Positions 49,154-58,057 of a stretch of 64,000 bases of DNA are shown piece after piece (the stretch's first letter is position 1; every line of letters starts with the position of its first letter). Under the pieces are notes generated by a model. The model ran no database searches. It saw only the letters and a list, made by a program, of their open reading frames with translations, and had not been told where the DNA came from. The DNA lies in the NCBI RefSeq assembly GCF_008704655.1, contig NZ_CP023688.1, positions 8,004,501 through 8,068,500 on the forward strand, given 5' to 3'. Made by a program: the position numbers and the translations under genes. This DNA is from Streptomyces rimosus. GTDB lineage: Bacteria > Actinomycetota > Actinomycetes > Streptomycetales > Streptomycetaceae.

Positions 49154-52084
49154 ATGAATCACGGCTGGGAACACGTACGCGACGTACGGCGGGAGTTGCT
49201 CGAACGCAACACCGAACTGGACGCGCTGGAACGGGCGTTGTCCCGGCTCCGCGGCACCGCCGGCGGCCCGGTGGCCGCCCAGCGCGGCGGCCTGCTCTCC
49301 TTCGCCGGATCCGCCGGGATGGGCAAGACCGCGCTGCTCGCCGAGGTACGCGCCCGCGCCGCGGCCCACGGCTGCACCGTGCTCTCCGCACGCGGCAACG
49401 AGCAGGAACACGGCATGGCCTTCCACGTCGTACGCCAGCTCGTGCAGCCGGTCCTGGCCGGATACGACGAGGCCACCTGCCGCACCGTCCTGGGCAGCTG
49501 GTACGACATCGTCGCCCCGGCCCTCGGCCTGGTGGCCGACGCGGGCGGCAGCTCACCCGACCCCACCGGCGTACGCGACGGCCTGGACTGGCTGGTGACC
49601 CGCCTGGCCGTACAGCAGGCCCCCACCGTACTGGTGATGGACGACGCGCAGTGGGCCGACCAGGAGTCGCTGAGCTGGCTGACCGCCTTCGCGCCACGCG
49701 CCGAGGACCTGCCGATGCTCGTGGTGGTCGCCTACCGGCCCGACGAACTGCCGCGCAGCGCCGCCGCCTTCCGCAAGCCCGCCGAACGCCACGCCTCCCG
49801 GCCCTACGTCCTCACCCCGCTCACCTGCGACGCGGTCAGCAGCATCATCCGCGACGCGGTGGGCGACGAGGCCGAGGAGAAGTTCTGCACCGAATGCTGG
49901 GCGGTCACCGACGGCAACCCCTTCGAAGCCGTGGAACTCGCCGCCGGACTGCGCGAGCGCGGCCTCAAGGGCTGCCGGGACGACCTGCCGGCGCTGCGCG
50001 AACTGGGCTCGGCCGTCAAGGGCAAGGGCCTGGTCGAGCGGCTGGACCGGCTCGGCGGCGCCGCCGTCCGCCTCGCCTGGGCCGTCGCCGTCCTGGGCAC
50101 CTCGGCCACCCCCGAGGTCACCGCCGGAGTCGCCGCGCTCGGCAGCGAGTCCGGGGTGGACGTCGTCGCCCAGCTGCGCGAGGCGCGCATCCTGGCGCCC
50201 GACGAGGGCCCGGACGGCATCCTGCAGTTCGCCCACCCGCTCATCGCCACCGCCGTCCACCGGGCGATCCCGACAGCACTGCGCGTCGGCATGCACAACG
50301 TCGCCGCCGAAGCCGTGGTGGAAGCCGGGCTCGGGCCGACGGTCGCCGCGCGGCACCTGCTGGAGGTGCCCTGCGAGGGCGACGACTGGGTCGTCCAGCG
50401 GCTGCGCCAGGCCGCGCAGGAATACGTACGCGCCGGAGCCCCCGACGCCGCCCGCCGCTTCCTGACCCGCGCCCTGCGCGAACCGCCCTCGCCCGAGGAC
50501 CGCGCCGCCGTCCTGTTCGAACTGGGCGCCGCCACCTTCCTCGCCGCGCCCGAGGTCACCGTCAACTACCTGCGCGAAGCGCTGGCCGAACCGGACGTCG
50601 AGCCCGAGCTGCGCGAGGCCATCACCTACCGGCTGGCCCAGGCCCTCGCCCACACCGACCAGGTGGCCGAGGCCGCGGCGGTGGCCGCCGAGGAAGCCCG
50701 GCGCACCAGCCTCCCCGCCACCCGGCTGCGCATGCAGGCCGAGAACTTCGTATGGAGCGCCTTCCGGGCCGACGAACCGGACTCCGCTGCCCGCTCCCGC
50801 AGGCTGGCCCGGCTCGCCGACCACCTGACCGGCGACGGCCCCGCCGAGCGCTACATCCTCGGCCTGCGCGCCTGGGACTGCGTGGTGCACGGCGAGCCCG
50901 CCGCCACCGCCCTGCGCTACGCCGAAGACGCCCTGGTCGGCGGGCTGAGCTGGACGGAGGACAACCGCGGCTTCGAGGTCCCGGTCGCCGTCGCCATGAC
51001 GTTCATGTACTGCGACCAGCCAGGCCGCGCCGAGGAACTGTTCACCCGCGGCATGGCCGAGTGCGAACGCAAGGGCTGGCGCGGCGCCCACCTGGCCTTC
51101 GGCCACGCCCTGCTCGGCTACATCCGCTACCGCCGCGGCGCGCTCGTCGAGGCCGAGGCGCTGGTCCGCGAAGGGCTGCGGATCGCCGAGCGGGTCGGCG
51201 GCGCGGTACCCGCCCAGTGGTACGCCATCGGCATCCTCATCGAGATCCTGCTCGCCCGCGGCCGCATCGAAGAGGCCCAGGAGATCGCCGACCACTTCGG
51301 CTACGGCGAAGTGGTGCCCAACGCCGTGGTCTACCCCGACTCCCGTACGGTCTACAGCGAACTGCTGCTGGCCCGCGGCCTGCACCGGCACGCCGAACAC
51401 CACCTCAAGGCGGTCGGCAGGCGCCTGGACGCCCGCGGCATGCGCAACCCCGCCTGGTGCCCCTGGCAGCTGCTCCTCGCCCGCGCCACCGCGCTCACCG
51501 ACAGCCCGCACGCCATCGAGCTGGCCGAGGAAGGCGTACGCCGCGCCCGCAGGTTCGGCACCGCCACGGCGATCGGCGAGGCGCTGCACTGCGCCGCCAA
51601 CGTGATCGGCGGCGGCCGGGCCCTGAAACTGCTCGCCGAGGCCGTACGGGAACTGGAGCACTCGCCCGCCGGGTACGCACTCGCCGAAGCCCTGGTCGAC
51701 CACGGCGCCGCCCTGCGCCGGGCCGGCCTGCCGCAGGACGCCGCCGAGCGCCTGTACCGCGGGCTGGAGGGCGCCGTCCACTGCGGCGCCGACGCGCTGG
51801 CGGAGCGCGCCCGCGACGAACTGTCCGCGGCCGGCCTGCGCCCGCTGCAGCTCCACAGCACCGGCACCGACGCGCTCACCTCCCAGGAGCGGGTGGCCGC
51901 CGAACGGCTCGCCCTGGGCTGGGACACCGGCCGTATCGCCGAGGAGCTGGCCACCCCGGAGACGGTCGTCACCCGCCTGCTGTCCAGCGTCTGCCGCAAG
52001 ATGGGCACGGACTACGCGGGGCTGCCGCGGCTCCTGGAGACGGCCGACCCGGCCACCGTGCCGGACGGGCCGCCGCGGCGTTGA
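49154..52084 (+). CDS. LAL-type (LuxR-family ATPase) regulator
   Basis: 976 residues. N-terminal ATPase: Walker A SFAGSAGMGKTALL (about residues 49-62), Walker B VLVMDDAQWAD (about 158-168). A long TPR-like helical middle follows, and a C-terminal HTH region LTSQERVAAERLALGWDTGRIAEEL. In that HTH the usual S-x-x-T-V-x-x-H recognition part reads TPETVVTRLLSSVCRKMG, so DNA contacts may be altered. LAL proteins activate secondary-metabolite clusters; it lies 262 bp after the FAD gene and is the natural candidate to control the terpene locus. Start at ATG 49154 matches the normal LAL lead-in RRELLERNTELDAL. Confidence 0.9.
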   Translation: MNHGWEHVRDVRRELLERNTELDALERALSRLRGTAGGPVAAQRGGLLSFAGSAGMGKTALLAEVRARAAAHGCTVLSARGNEQEHGMAFHVVRQLVQPVLAGYDEATCRTVLGSWYDIVAPALGLVADAGGSSPDPTGVRDGLDWLVTRLAVQQAPTVLVMDDAQWADQESLSWLTAFAPRAEDLPMLVVVAYRPDELPRSAAAFRKPAERHASRPYVLTPLTCDAVSSIIRDAVGDEAEEKFCTECWAVTDGNPFEAVELAAGLRERGLKGCRDDLPALRELGSAVKGKGLVERLDRLGGAAVRLAWAVAVLGTSATPEVTAGVAALGSESGVDVVAQLREARILAPDEGPDGILQFAHPLIATAVHRAIPTALRVGMHNVAAEAVVEAGLGPTVAARHLLEVPCEGDDWVVQRLRQAAQEYVRAGAPDAARRFLTRALREPPSPEDRAAVLFELGAATFLAAPEVTVNYLREALAEPDVEPELREAITYRLAQALAHTDQVAEAAAVAAEEARRTSLPATRLRMQAENFVWSAFRADEPDSAARSRRLARLADHLTGDGPAERYILGLRAWDCVVHGEPAATALRYAEDALVGGLSWTEDNRGFEVPVAVAMTFMYCDQPGRAEELFTRGMAECERKGWRGAHLAFGHALLGYIRYRRGALVEAEALVREGLRIAERVGGAVPAQWYAIGILIEILLARGRIEEAQEIADHFGYGEVVPNAVVYPDSRTVYSELLLARGLHRHAEHHLKAVGRRLDARGMRNPAWCPWQLLLARATALTDSPHAIELAEEGVRRARRFGTATAIGEALHCAANVIGGGRALKLLAEAVRELEHSPAGYALAEALVDHGAALRRAGLPQDAAERLYRGLEGAVHCGADALAERARDELSAAGLRPLQLHSTGTDALTSQERVAAERLALGWDTGRIAEELATPETVVTRLLSSVCRKMGTDYAGLPRLLETADPATVPDGPPRR

Positions 52085-52126
52085 CGCCGGGCCCGCCGGC
52101 CCCCGGCGGCCACGTACGATGGCGGT

Positions 52127-52627
52127 ATGTCCTTCCTCCGCCGCCGCAGCGCAGCCACGCCCGCCGGGCCTGACTTCGACGTCCTCGCCATGGACCCCGG
52201 GGACTGGCCCGGCAACCTCGGGGCCGGGCTGCTGCCCGCCCCCGACGGCAGCTGCCAGGGGGTCTTCCTGCGCTACGACCTGTTCGGCGGGCGCGGCCCC
52301 GCGATGATCATCGGCAATCTCCCGGAGGGCTCACCGGCCCGCGACCTCGCGGACGACCAGGTCCCCTTCGAGGTGGCCCAGCTGCTCGCCGCCCTCGGCA
52401 ACGACGAGCCGGTCACCGTCGTCGAGACCGAGGACACCCCGGTCATGCACGACGACAACCTGCTGATCGTCAAGCGCATCAAGTGCTCCGAGGGCCGCAT
52501 CTCCTGCGCCCAGTTCGACCGCAGCGACGGCGTCCTGGTCACCATCGCCAGCTGGGACCGCCCGATCACGGACGACCTCTACGCCCTGCTGAAGCCGCTG
52601 CCGGCGGAGATGTTCCAGCAGGGGTGA
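52127..52627 (+). CDS. Conserved actinobacterial protein of unknown function
   Basis: 166 residues from ATG 52127. Ordered alpha/beta composition: RDLADDQVPFEVAQLLAALGNDEPV, NLLIVKRIKCSEGRISC, FDRSDGVLVTIASW, and the end LLKPLPAEMFQQG. No motif of a known enzyme is recognised, no signal peptide or membrane helix. The gene ends at a bidirectional terminator shared with the peptidoglycan hydrolase. Location after the LAL regulator gives no functional clue. Confidence 0.75.
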   Translation: MSFLRRRSAATPAGPDFDVLAMDPGDWPGNLGAGLLPAPDGSCQGVFLRYDLFGGRGPAMIIGNLPEGSPARDLADDQVPFEVAQLLAALGNDEPVTVVETEDTPVMHDDNLLIVKRIKCSEGRISCAQFDRSDGVLVTIASWDRPITDDLYALLKPLPAEMFQQG

Positions 52628-52676
52628 GCCGTCCGGCGCACCGGTTCCCGGCACGGCGCCCGGCTGACGTCCCGCT

Positions 52677-52707
52677 GTACGCCGCCCTGTCCTGAAGGGC
52701 GGCGTAC
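52677..52707. terminator. Bidirectional terminator
   Basis: GTACGCCGCCCT and AGGGCGGCGTAC, perfect 12-bp stem with a 7-base loop, between the convergent genes ending at 52627 and 52726. Confidence 0.85.
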
Positions 52708-52725
52708 CTCGCGCCACCACCCCCG

Positions 52726-54723
52726 TTACCCGTCCGAGGACCGCACCTCCACATCCGCCGCCCGCACATACCCCACCCGGTGCCCCACCTGGATCTCGTA
52801 GTACACGTCCTTGCCGCGGACGACCGCGTGCTTGGACACGTCGTACGTCGGGGCGTAGAAGTACTCGCCGCGCACCCGGTTGCCGACCGCGTAGCGCTGG
52901 CCCGCCAGGAGTTTGTACGGGAGCGGGGTGACGGCCTGTACGGGGACGCCTGCCGGGTAGGCGGCCTGTTCGGGGTAGGCGCGGCCGTAGACCGGGATGT
53001 CCGTCCGGCCGGCCTTCGGGGTGATCACCAAGCCCTTCGCGTCGACCGCGGTGGGCTGTTTCGCCGGGTTGTGGAACCACGCCTTCTGGCCGAGGTACCA
53101 GATGGCGGTCCACTCGCCGCGGCGCTCCGCGACCGCGTACCGCTGGCCGGTGGTGGCGCGGGCGCCGGTGTCGTTCACGCCGGTCGTCGAGGGGCCGCCG
53201 TCCGGCCGCAGGCCGATGTCCTGGACCAGCGGCGCGCTCTCGCTCGGCCCGGTGTGCAGGCGGACCGCCGTGGAGCCGTGCGGCGCGCACGGCTGGCCCG
53301 GCTTGACGCAGTCCGTGTAGACGGGCCGGTGGCGGTCGTAGTCGGGACGGATGGTGACCAGGCCGCCCCGGGGGCCCGCCGTACGGACGAACGGGCTGCC
53401 CAGCAGCCGGAAGTAGTGCGCCCAGTCCCAGTACGGACCGGGGTCGGTGTGCATGCCCTTGATGGTGGCCGGTGTCGTGCCGGGCACGTTGTCGTGGCCG
53501 ATGATGTGCTGGCGGTCCAGCGGCAGGCCGTACTTGTGCGCCAGATAGCGCACCAGCCGCGCCGAGGCCCGGTACATCGCCTCGGTGTACCAGGCGTCCG
53601 GAGCCGCGAGGAAACCTTCGTGCTCGATCCCTACGGAGTGCGCGTTCACATACCAGTTCCCCGCGTGCCAGGCGACGTCCTTCGTCGGCACATGCTGGGC
53701 GATCAGCCCGTCCGCCGACCGGATCGTGTAGTGCCACGACACATACGTCGGGTCCTTGATGAGCTTCAGCGTCGTCTCCCACGACCCCTCGGTGTCATGG
53801 ATGACGATGGCGTCCACCCGCTGGTCCCGCGGGCGGTCCGCCTTGTCGTGGTTGCCGTAGTCACCGTCGCCGAACTCCTCGTACGGCGCCGGTACGGACA
53901 CGCAGGAGACCGTGTACGGGCATTCGAGCCGGGACCCGGCGGGCGCGGCGGGGGACCGCAGCCCCAGGCGCCCGAGCTGCGCCCGGTCGGCCGTCAGCCC
54001 GGGGGAAGCGGGCAGCGTCACCCGCTGGCCCGAGTCGGTCGTACGGGACTGGCCCTGCCGCAGGACGTCGTACACGTCGTCCGCGAAACCGGCCGCGGTA
54101 CGGGCGTCGTCCGCGCCCGAATAGCGCGCCACGGAGCCGTACCACCGCGCCGGGTCGGCGGAGAGCGGGCCGAGACGGCGCTGCTCCGCGGCCAGCAGCG
54201 CCGCGCCGCCGCGGATGTTCGCCGCCGGATCGCGGCGCAGCCGCTCGGCGGGCAGCCCCGTCAGCCGCGCCGCCCGGTCCAGGGTCCGCAGCCGGGCCGG
54301 GAGCGCGGCGGGGGCGGGCAACTGGGCGCGCACCCGCTTGCGGGCCCGGGAATCGTCGCCGCGCGGGTCCTCGTCACCCTCGCCGTGGTGCGGCCGTTCG
54401 GCGAGCGCCGTACGGGCGTCGGTCAGGTGCATCGGGCCGTAGCCGCCGGAGACGCTGGGCGCGCCGCCGTGCCCGTCCCAGCGCGACTCCAGGTAGGAGA
54501 CGGCCAGCAGTACGTTCTGCGGTACGCCGTACTGCGCGGCGGCGTCGGCGAAGGCCCGCTGGAGGGCGTCGGCGGCGGGCTGTGCCGTCGCGGCGCGCGG
54601 CTGCCCGGCCGTGCCGGACGGCGCTGCGGAGACCAGGGGCACCAGCAAGGCCGCCGCCGCGACGGCGGTGGCGGCCCTGCGCGCTCTGGAGCGGTGGGTT
54701 CTCTTCTCGTCGGATCCTCGCAA
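52726..54723 (-). CDS. Secreted bifunctional peptidoglycan hydrolase (lytic-transglycosylase-like plus amidase_2, SH3-like tail)
   Basis: 665 residues. Start is a TTG at 54723 set by AGGAGG 5 bases upstream; no ATG/GTG fits. A signal peptide (RRAATAVAAAALLVPLVSAA) precedes a lysozyme-like region with catalytic Glu in NVLLAVSYLESRWDGHGG and YGPMHLTD (residues about 60-230), then an N-acetylmuramoyl-L-alanine amidase domain (VIHDTEGSWETT, VAWHAGNW, GIEHEG, IIGHDNVPG; about 310-460) and C-terminal SH3-like repeats (AVAERRGEWTAIWYLGQKAWF; VGYVRAADVEV). It should cut both glycan and stem peptide during growth or sporulation. Confidence 0.88.
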   Translation of the reverse strand: MRGSDEKRTHRSRARRAATAVAAAALLVPLVSAAPSGTAGQPRAATAQPAADALQRAFADAAAQYGVPQNVLLAVSYLESRWDGHGGAPSVSGGYGPMHLTDARTALAERPHHGEGDEDPRGDDSRARKRVRAQLPAPAALPARLRTLDRAARLTGLPAERLRRDPAANIRGGAALLAAEQRRLGPLSADPARWYGSVARYSGADDARTAAGFADDVYDVLRQGQSRTTDSGQRVTLPASPGLTADRAQLGRLGLRSPAAPAGSRLECPYTVSCVSVPAPYEEFGDGDYGNHDKADRPRDQRVDAIVIHDTEGSWETTLKLIKDPTYVSWHYTIRSADGLIAQHVPTKDVAWHAGNWYVNAHSVGIEHEGFLAAPDAWYTEAMYRASARLVRYLAHKYGLPLDRQHIIGHDNVPGTTPATIKGMHTDPGPYWDWAHYFRLLGSPFVRTAGPRGGLVTIRPDYDRHRPVYTDCVKPGQPCAPHGSTAVRLHTGPSESAPLVQDIGLRPDGGPSTTGVNDTGARATTGQRYAVAERRGEWTAIWYLGQKAWFHNPAKQPTAVDAKGLVITPKAGRTDIPVYGRAYPEQAAYPAGVPVQAVTPLPYKLLAGQRYAVGNRVRGEYFYAPTYDVSKHAVVRGKDVYYEIQVGHRVGYVRAADVEVRSSDG

Positions 54724-54929
54724 TGCAGCCTCCTGGGGCCGACCGGGCGAGCCGGGGCGTCTGGCGGATGGTGTGCATACGGTGCGCGTACGGGCGTGCG
54801 CGGGAGGGGACCCGAATACAGCTATCGCCTGGCCGACGATCCGTCAATCACCGTGGACCCCACGGGTTTCGCATGTCAGCGCGTGTGCCGCAACCCCGTA
54901 CGAGCGGACGCGGCGGAGCCCGCACACAC

Positions 54930-54963
54930 GTGAGCGGCACGCCCGGTGCGGCGTGCCGCTCAC
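54930..54963 (-). terminator. Terminator of the phosphotransferase gene
   Basis: GTGAGCGGCACGC and GCGTGCCGCTCAC, perfect 13-bp stem, 8-base loop, 17 bp after the stop at 54981. Confidence 0.85.
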
Positions 54964-54980
54964 ATACCCCCCTTGACGGA

Positions 54981-56114
54981 TCAGCGGGTGCCGACCGCCG
55001 CCCGTACCGCGCGCCGTGCCATCTGGCAGTCGTCGTGCAGCCGGCGCAGCAGCAGCCGCTGCTCCTCACCCGCCGCCAGCGCACCGGGGTGTCCCGGCCC
55101 CGGCGTGCCCGTCGGCGTGGGCTCGCGCATCGTGCGCTGCACGGCGGTCTCGTAACGCCGTATTTCGCGGGTGAGCACCAGCATCAGATTCACCAGGAAG
55201 GCGTCCCGCGCGGCCGGCCCGGCGGCCTGCGCGAGCTGGCTGATCTGGCGGCGCGCCACGGGGGCGTCACCGAGCACCGACCACAGGGTGGCGAGGTCGT
55301 AGCCCGGCAGGTACCAGCCGGCGTGGTCCCAGTCGAGCAGCACCGGCCCGGCGGGGGACAGCAGGACGTTGTTCAGCAGCGCGTCACCGTGGCAGAACTG
55401 GCCCTGGGTGTGGGACAGGCCGTGCAGCAGCTTCTGCAGGTCGCCCAGGTCCCGGTCGGTCAGCAGGCCGAGACCGTGGAAGTGCGCGATGCGCTTGCCG
55501 TACTCCAGCGGCATGTCGAACATCCCGGCCGGCGGCCGCCAGAGGTTGACCCGGCAGATCGCGCCGAGCGCGGCCCGGACGTCCGCGCGGGGTGGTGCTT
55601 CGGTGGGATGCCGTTGGATGCAGGCGATCCGGCCGGGCATCCGCTCGACGACCAGAGTGCAGTTGTCCGGGTCCGCGGCGATGAGCCTCGGTACGCGTAC
55701 CGGCGGGCGGTGGCGGACGAAGGCCCGGTAAGCAGCTATTTCGTGCCGGAACCGCTCGGTCCACGCGGGGGAGTGGTCCAGTAAACACTTGGCGACCGCG
55801 GTCGTGCGGCCGGTGGTGCCCACCAGCAGGACGGACTTGCCGCTGCGGCGGAGCACCTGGACCGGATGGAACTCGGGGCAGATGCGGTGCACGGAGGCGA
55901 CCGCGGCGCGCAGCTGGGCGCCCTGGGGGCCGGACAAGTCGAGTCTCCCGCTGAGCGGTTGGGGGCCTCCCCCCTGCGTCCGCCGGTTTCTTCCGCCGGC
56001 CAGGCCGGACACCGCCCCCGGAGACTGGGAGGGATCCAGATACGGCCCGCTTCCCGGAGGCTGCGGGCGGTACGGCCGGTTCGGGGCGCTCACGGCGGAC
56101 GATGCTGCGTACAT
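54981..56114 (-). CDS. Aminoglycoside-phosphotransferase-fold kinase
   Basis: 377 residues from ATG 56114; the first 60 are low-complexity Pro/Gly/Ser. The kinase-like fold is shown by [10 protein letters not shown] (ATP Lys), [14 protein letters not shown] (catalytic Asp loop) and [16 protein letters not shown] (metal Asp). Family members phosphorylate choline, aminoglycosides, homoserine or thioribose-like substrates; nothing here narrows that. No Shine-Dalgarno is visible. It is divergent from the NsdA-like regulator across a 259-bp region and often neighbours such regulators in Streptomyces. Confidence 0.8.
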   Translation of the reverse strand: MYAASSAVSAPNRPYRPQPPGSGPYLDPSQSPGAVSGLAGGRNRRTQGGGPQPLSGRLDLSGPQGAQLRAAVASVHRICPEFHPVQVLRRSGKSVLLVGTTGRTTAVAKCLLDHSPAWTERFRHEIAAYRAFVRHRPPVRVPRLIAADPDNCTLVVERMPGRIACIQRHPTEAPPRADVRAALGAICRVNLWRPPAGMFDMPLEYGKRIAHFHGLGLLTDRDLGDLQKLLHGLSHTQGQFCHGDALLNNVLLSPAGPVLLDWDHAGWYLPGYDLATLWSVLGDAPVARRQISQLAQAAGPAARDAFLVNLMLVLTREIRRYETAVQRTMREPTPTGTPGPGHPGALAAGEEQRLLLRRLHDDCQMARRAVRAAVGTR

Positions 56115-56373
56115 GGGTGAGACTGATCCCTTCGTGCGCCGACGAGTTGCGGTGCGGCTCCCGGCCCGGATGGCCGGGCCCGAGGGCCCGGATCCGGTGT
56201 CCGCACCCTGGGGAATGCGGTACCGACACCGGGCCGGGGGCTGCACTCCTAACGGAACACGCGGGCGCGGGTGGCAGACCATCTGGCGCACCCTGGCGAA
56301 CCCTGGCGAATGCTCGCAAGCGTCCGGGACGGGCCGTTACTGTCAAGCCAGTCGAGGAACCTGGGGGCTTGAC

Positions 56374-57882
56374 GTGGACAGGGAGCCGAACACCCGTCTC
56401 GCGGACCTTTTCGGCCTGGCCGGCTGGTCCAAGGGCGAACTCGCGAGACTGGTCAACCGGCAGGCGGCCGCCATGGGGCATCCGCAGCTGGCGACCGACA
56501 CCTCGCGGGTACGGCGCTGGATCGACACGGGGGAGACCCCGCGGGACCCGGTGCCCAAGGTGCTCGCCGCCCTGTTCACCGAGCGTCTCGGCCGTGTCGT
56601 AACCATCGAGGACCTAGGATTCGATCGTTCCGGGCGCGCGGGGCGGAAACAGGCCACGGACGGCCTCCCGTGGCCGCCCGAGCGGACGGCGGCGGTCCTC
56701 ACGGAATTCACGGGAATGGACCTCATGCTCAACCGACGCGGCTTGGTGGGCGCGGGCGCGGCGCTCGCCGCGGGCTCCGCACTCAGCAGCGCCATGCACG
56801 ACTGGCTGCACACCGACCCGGCGCTGGCAGCCGACGCCCCCCGATTCGACGACCCCTTCGCCGACCACACCATCGACCAGATCGGCTTCGACCGCTACGA
56901 GGCGGCCCCCGTGGGGTCGCAGGAGATCGACGCGCTGGAGCGCTCGGTCGAGGTCTTCCGCGCCTGGGACGCGGCCCGCGGCGGCGGGCTCCAGCGCAAG
57001 GCCGTGGTGGGCCAGCTCAACGAGGTGGGCGGCATGCTCGCCTACCGCCACCCCGATCATCTGCAGCGCAGGCTGTGGGGGGTGGCGGCGAACCTCGCCG
57101 TGCTGGCCGGCTGGATGTCCCACGACGTGGGCCTGGAGCCCACCGCCCAGAAGTACTTCGTGATCGCGGCCCACGCGGCACGAGAGGGCGGCGACCGGCC
57201 CCGCGCGGGCGAGGCGCTCTCCAGGGCGGCCCGCCAGATGGTGCACCTGGGACGTCCGGACGACGCCCTGGACCTGATGAAGCTGGCCAAGTCCGGCTCC
57301 GGCGGCGAGACCCTGCCGCGCACCCGCGCCATGCTCTACACGATCGAGGCATGGGCCCAGGCGGCCAAGGGCCAGGGCCAGGCCATGCGCCGCACGCTGG
57401 GCGAGGCGGAGGAGCTGTTCGTCTCCGACCGGGGAGACGTTCCGCCGCCGAGCTGGATGCAGATGTTCGACGAGGCGGACCTGCACGGCATGCAGGCGCT
57501 GGCCTTCCGTACGCTCGCCGAGCACGACCCGAAGGCGGCCAGGATCGCGCAGGTGCACGCCAAGCAGGCGCTGCGGCTGCGGGACGCCGGCCGGCAGCGG
57601 TCGACGATCTTCGACTACCTCTCGATGGCCTCGGCCTGCTTCATCGGCAACGACCCCGAACAGGCCGACCGCTACGCCCGGCTGGCGCTGGTGTCCATCA
57701 AGGAGAACTCCTCCCACCGCACCTGGGACCGGCTGCGCGAGATGTACCGGCTCACCAACCAGTATTCCGACTACGCCAAGATCCAGGATCTGCGGGAGGA
57801 GATCCAGCGGGTGATGCCCAGGGCCAAGGGCCAGGGGCTGGGGCCGGGACTGGGTCCGGCGGGCAAGAGCGTGCGGATCTGA
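56374..57882 (+). CDS. NsdA-like TPR regulator of development
   Basis: 502 residues from GTG 56374, preceded by GGGGG at 8 bases. N-terminal XRE-like DNA-binding region NTRLADLFGLAGWSKGELARLVNRQ and DTSRVRRWIDTGETPRDP (residues 5-60), then an Ala-rich hinge MDLMLNRRGLVGAGAALAAG, and a long TPR-type helical part (PTAQKYFVIAAHAAREGGDRP, GRPDDALDLMKLAKSG, DYLSMASACFIGNDPEQADRYARLAL). The layout is that of NsdA, a negative regulator of sporulation and antibiotic production in S. coelicolor; several paralogues exist, so orthology is not claimed. Confidence 0.8.
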   Translation: MDREPNTRLADLFGLAGWSKGELARLVNRQAAAMGHPQLATDTSRVRRWIDTGETPRDPVPKVLAALFTERLGRVVTIEDLGFDRSGRAGRKQATDGLPWPPERTAAVLTEFTGMDLMLNRRGLVGAGAALAAGSALSSAMHDWLHTDPALAADAPRFDDPFADHTIDQIGFDRYEAAPVGSQEIDALERSVEVFRAWDAARGGGLQRKAVVGQLNEVGGMLAYRHPDHLQRRLWGVAANLAVLAGWMSHDVGLEPTAQKYFVIAAHAAREGGDRPRAGEALSRAARQMVHLGRPDDALDLMKLAKSGSGGETLPRTRAMLYTIEAWAQAAKGQGQAMRRTLGEAEELFVSDRGDVPPPSWMQMFDEADLHGMQALAFRTLAEHDPKAARIAQVHAKQALRLRDAGRQRSTIFDYLSMASACFIGNDPEQADRYARLALVSIKENSSHRTWDRLREMYRLTNQYSDYAKIQDLREEIQRVMPRAKGQGLGPGLGPAGKSVRI

Positions 57883-57969
57883 TGCCGGTGTGACGTCCAC
57901 GGGCCGCCCGGACCCCGCGGTGCCCGTGTACGTGAACGGAACGCTCCTGAAGCGTAGTTGCCCATGCCC

Positions 57970-58005
57970 AGCTTGTTCATGCCCAGCCAGCTTGTTCATG
58001 CCCAG
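57970..58005. repeat. 19-bp direct tandem repeat
   Basis: AGCTTGTTCATGCCCAG occurs at 57970-57986 and 57989-58005, separated by CC, in the gap between the NsdA-like gene and the convergent phosphatase. A partial third copy (CCCATGCCC) precedes it. Confidence 0.8.
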
Positions 58006-58057
58006 GGCCCCTGGCGGGCGTCCGGTGCCCCGTACTCCGTACGGTGCCGCCGCTCCG

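Noticed and set aside
57970..58005. A CRISPR array
   Set aside because: Only two adjacent repeats, no unique spacers, no cas genes.
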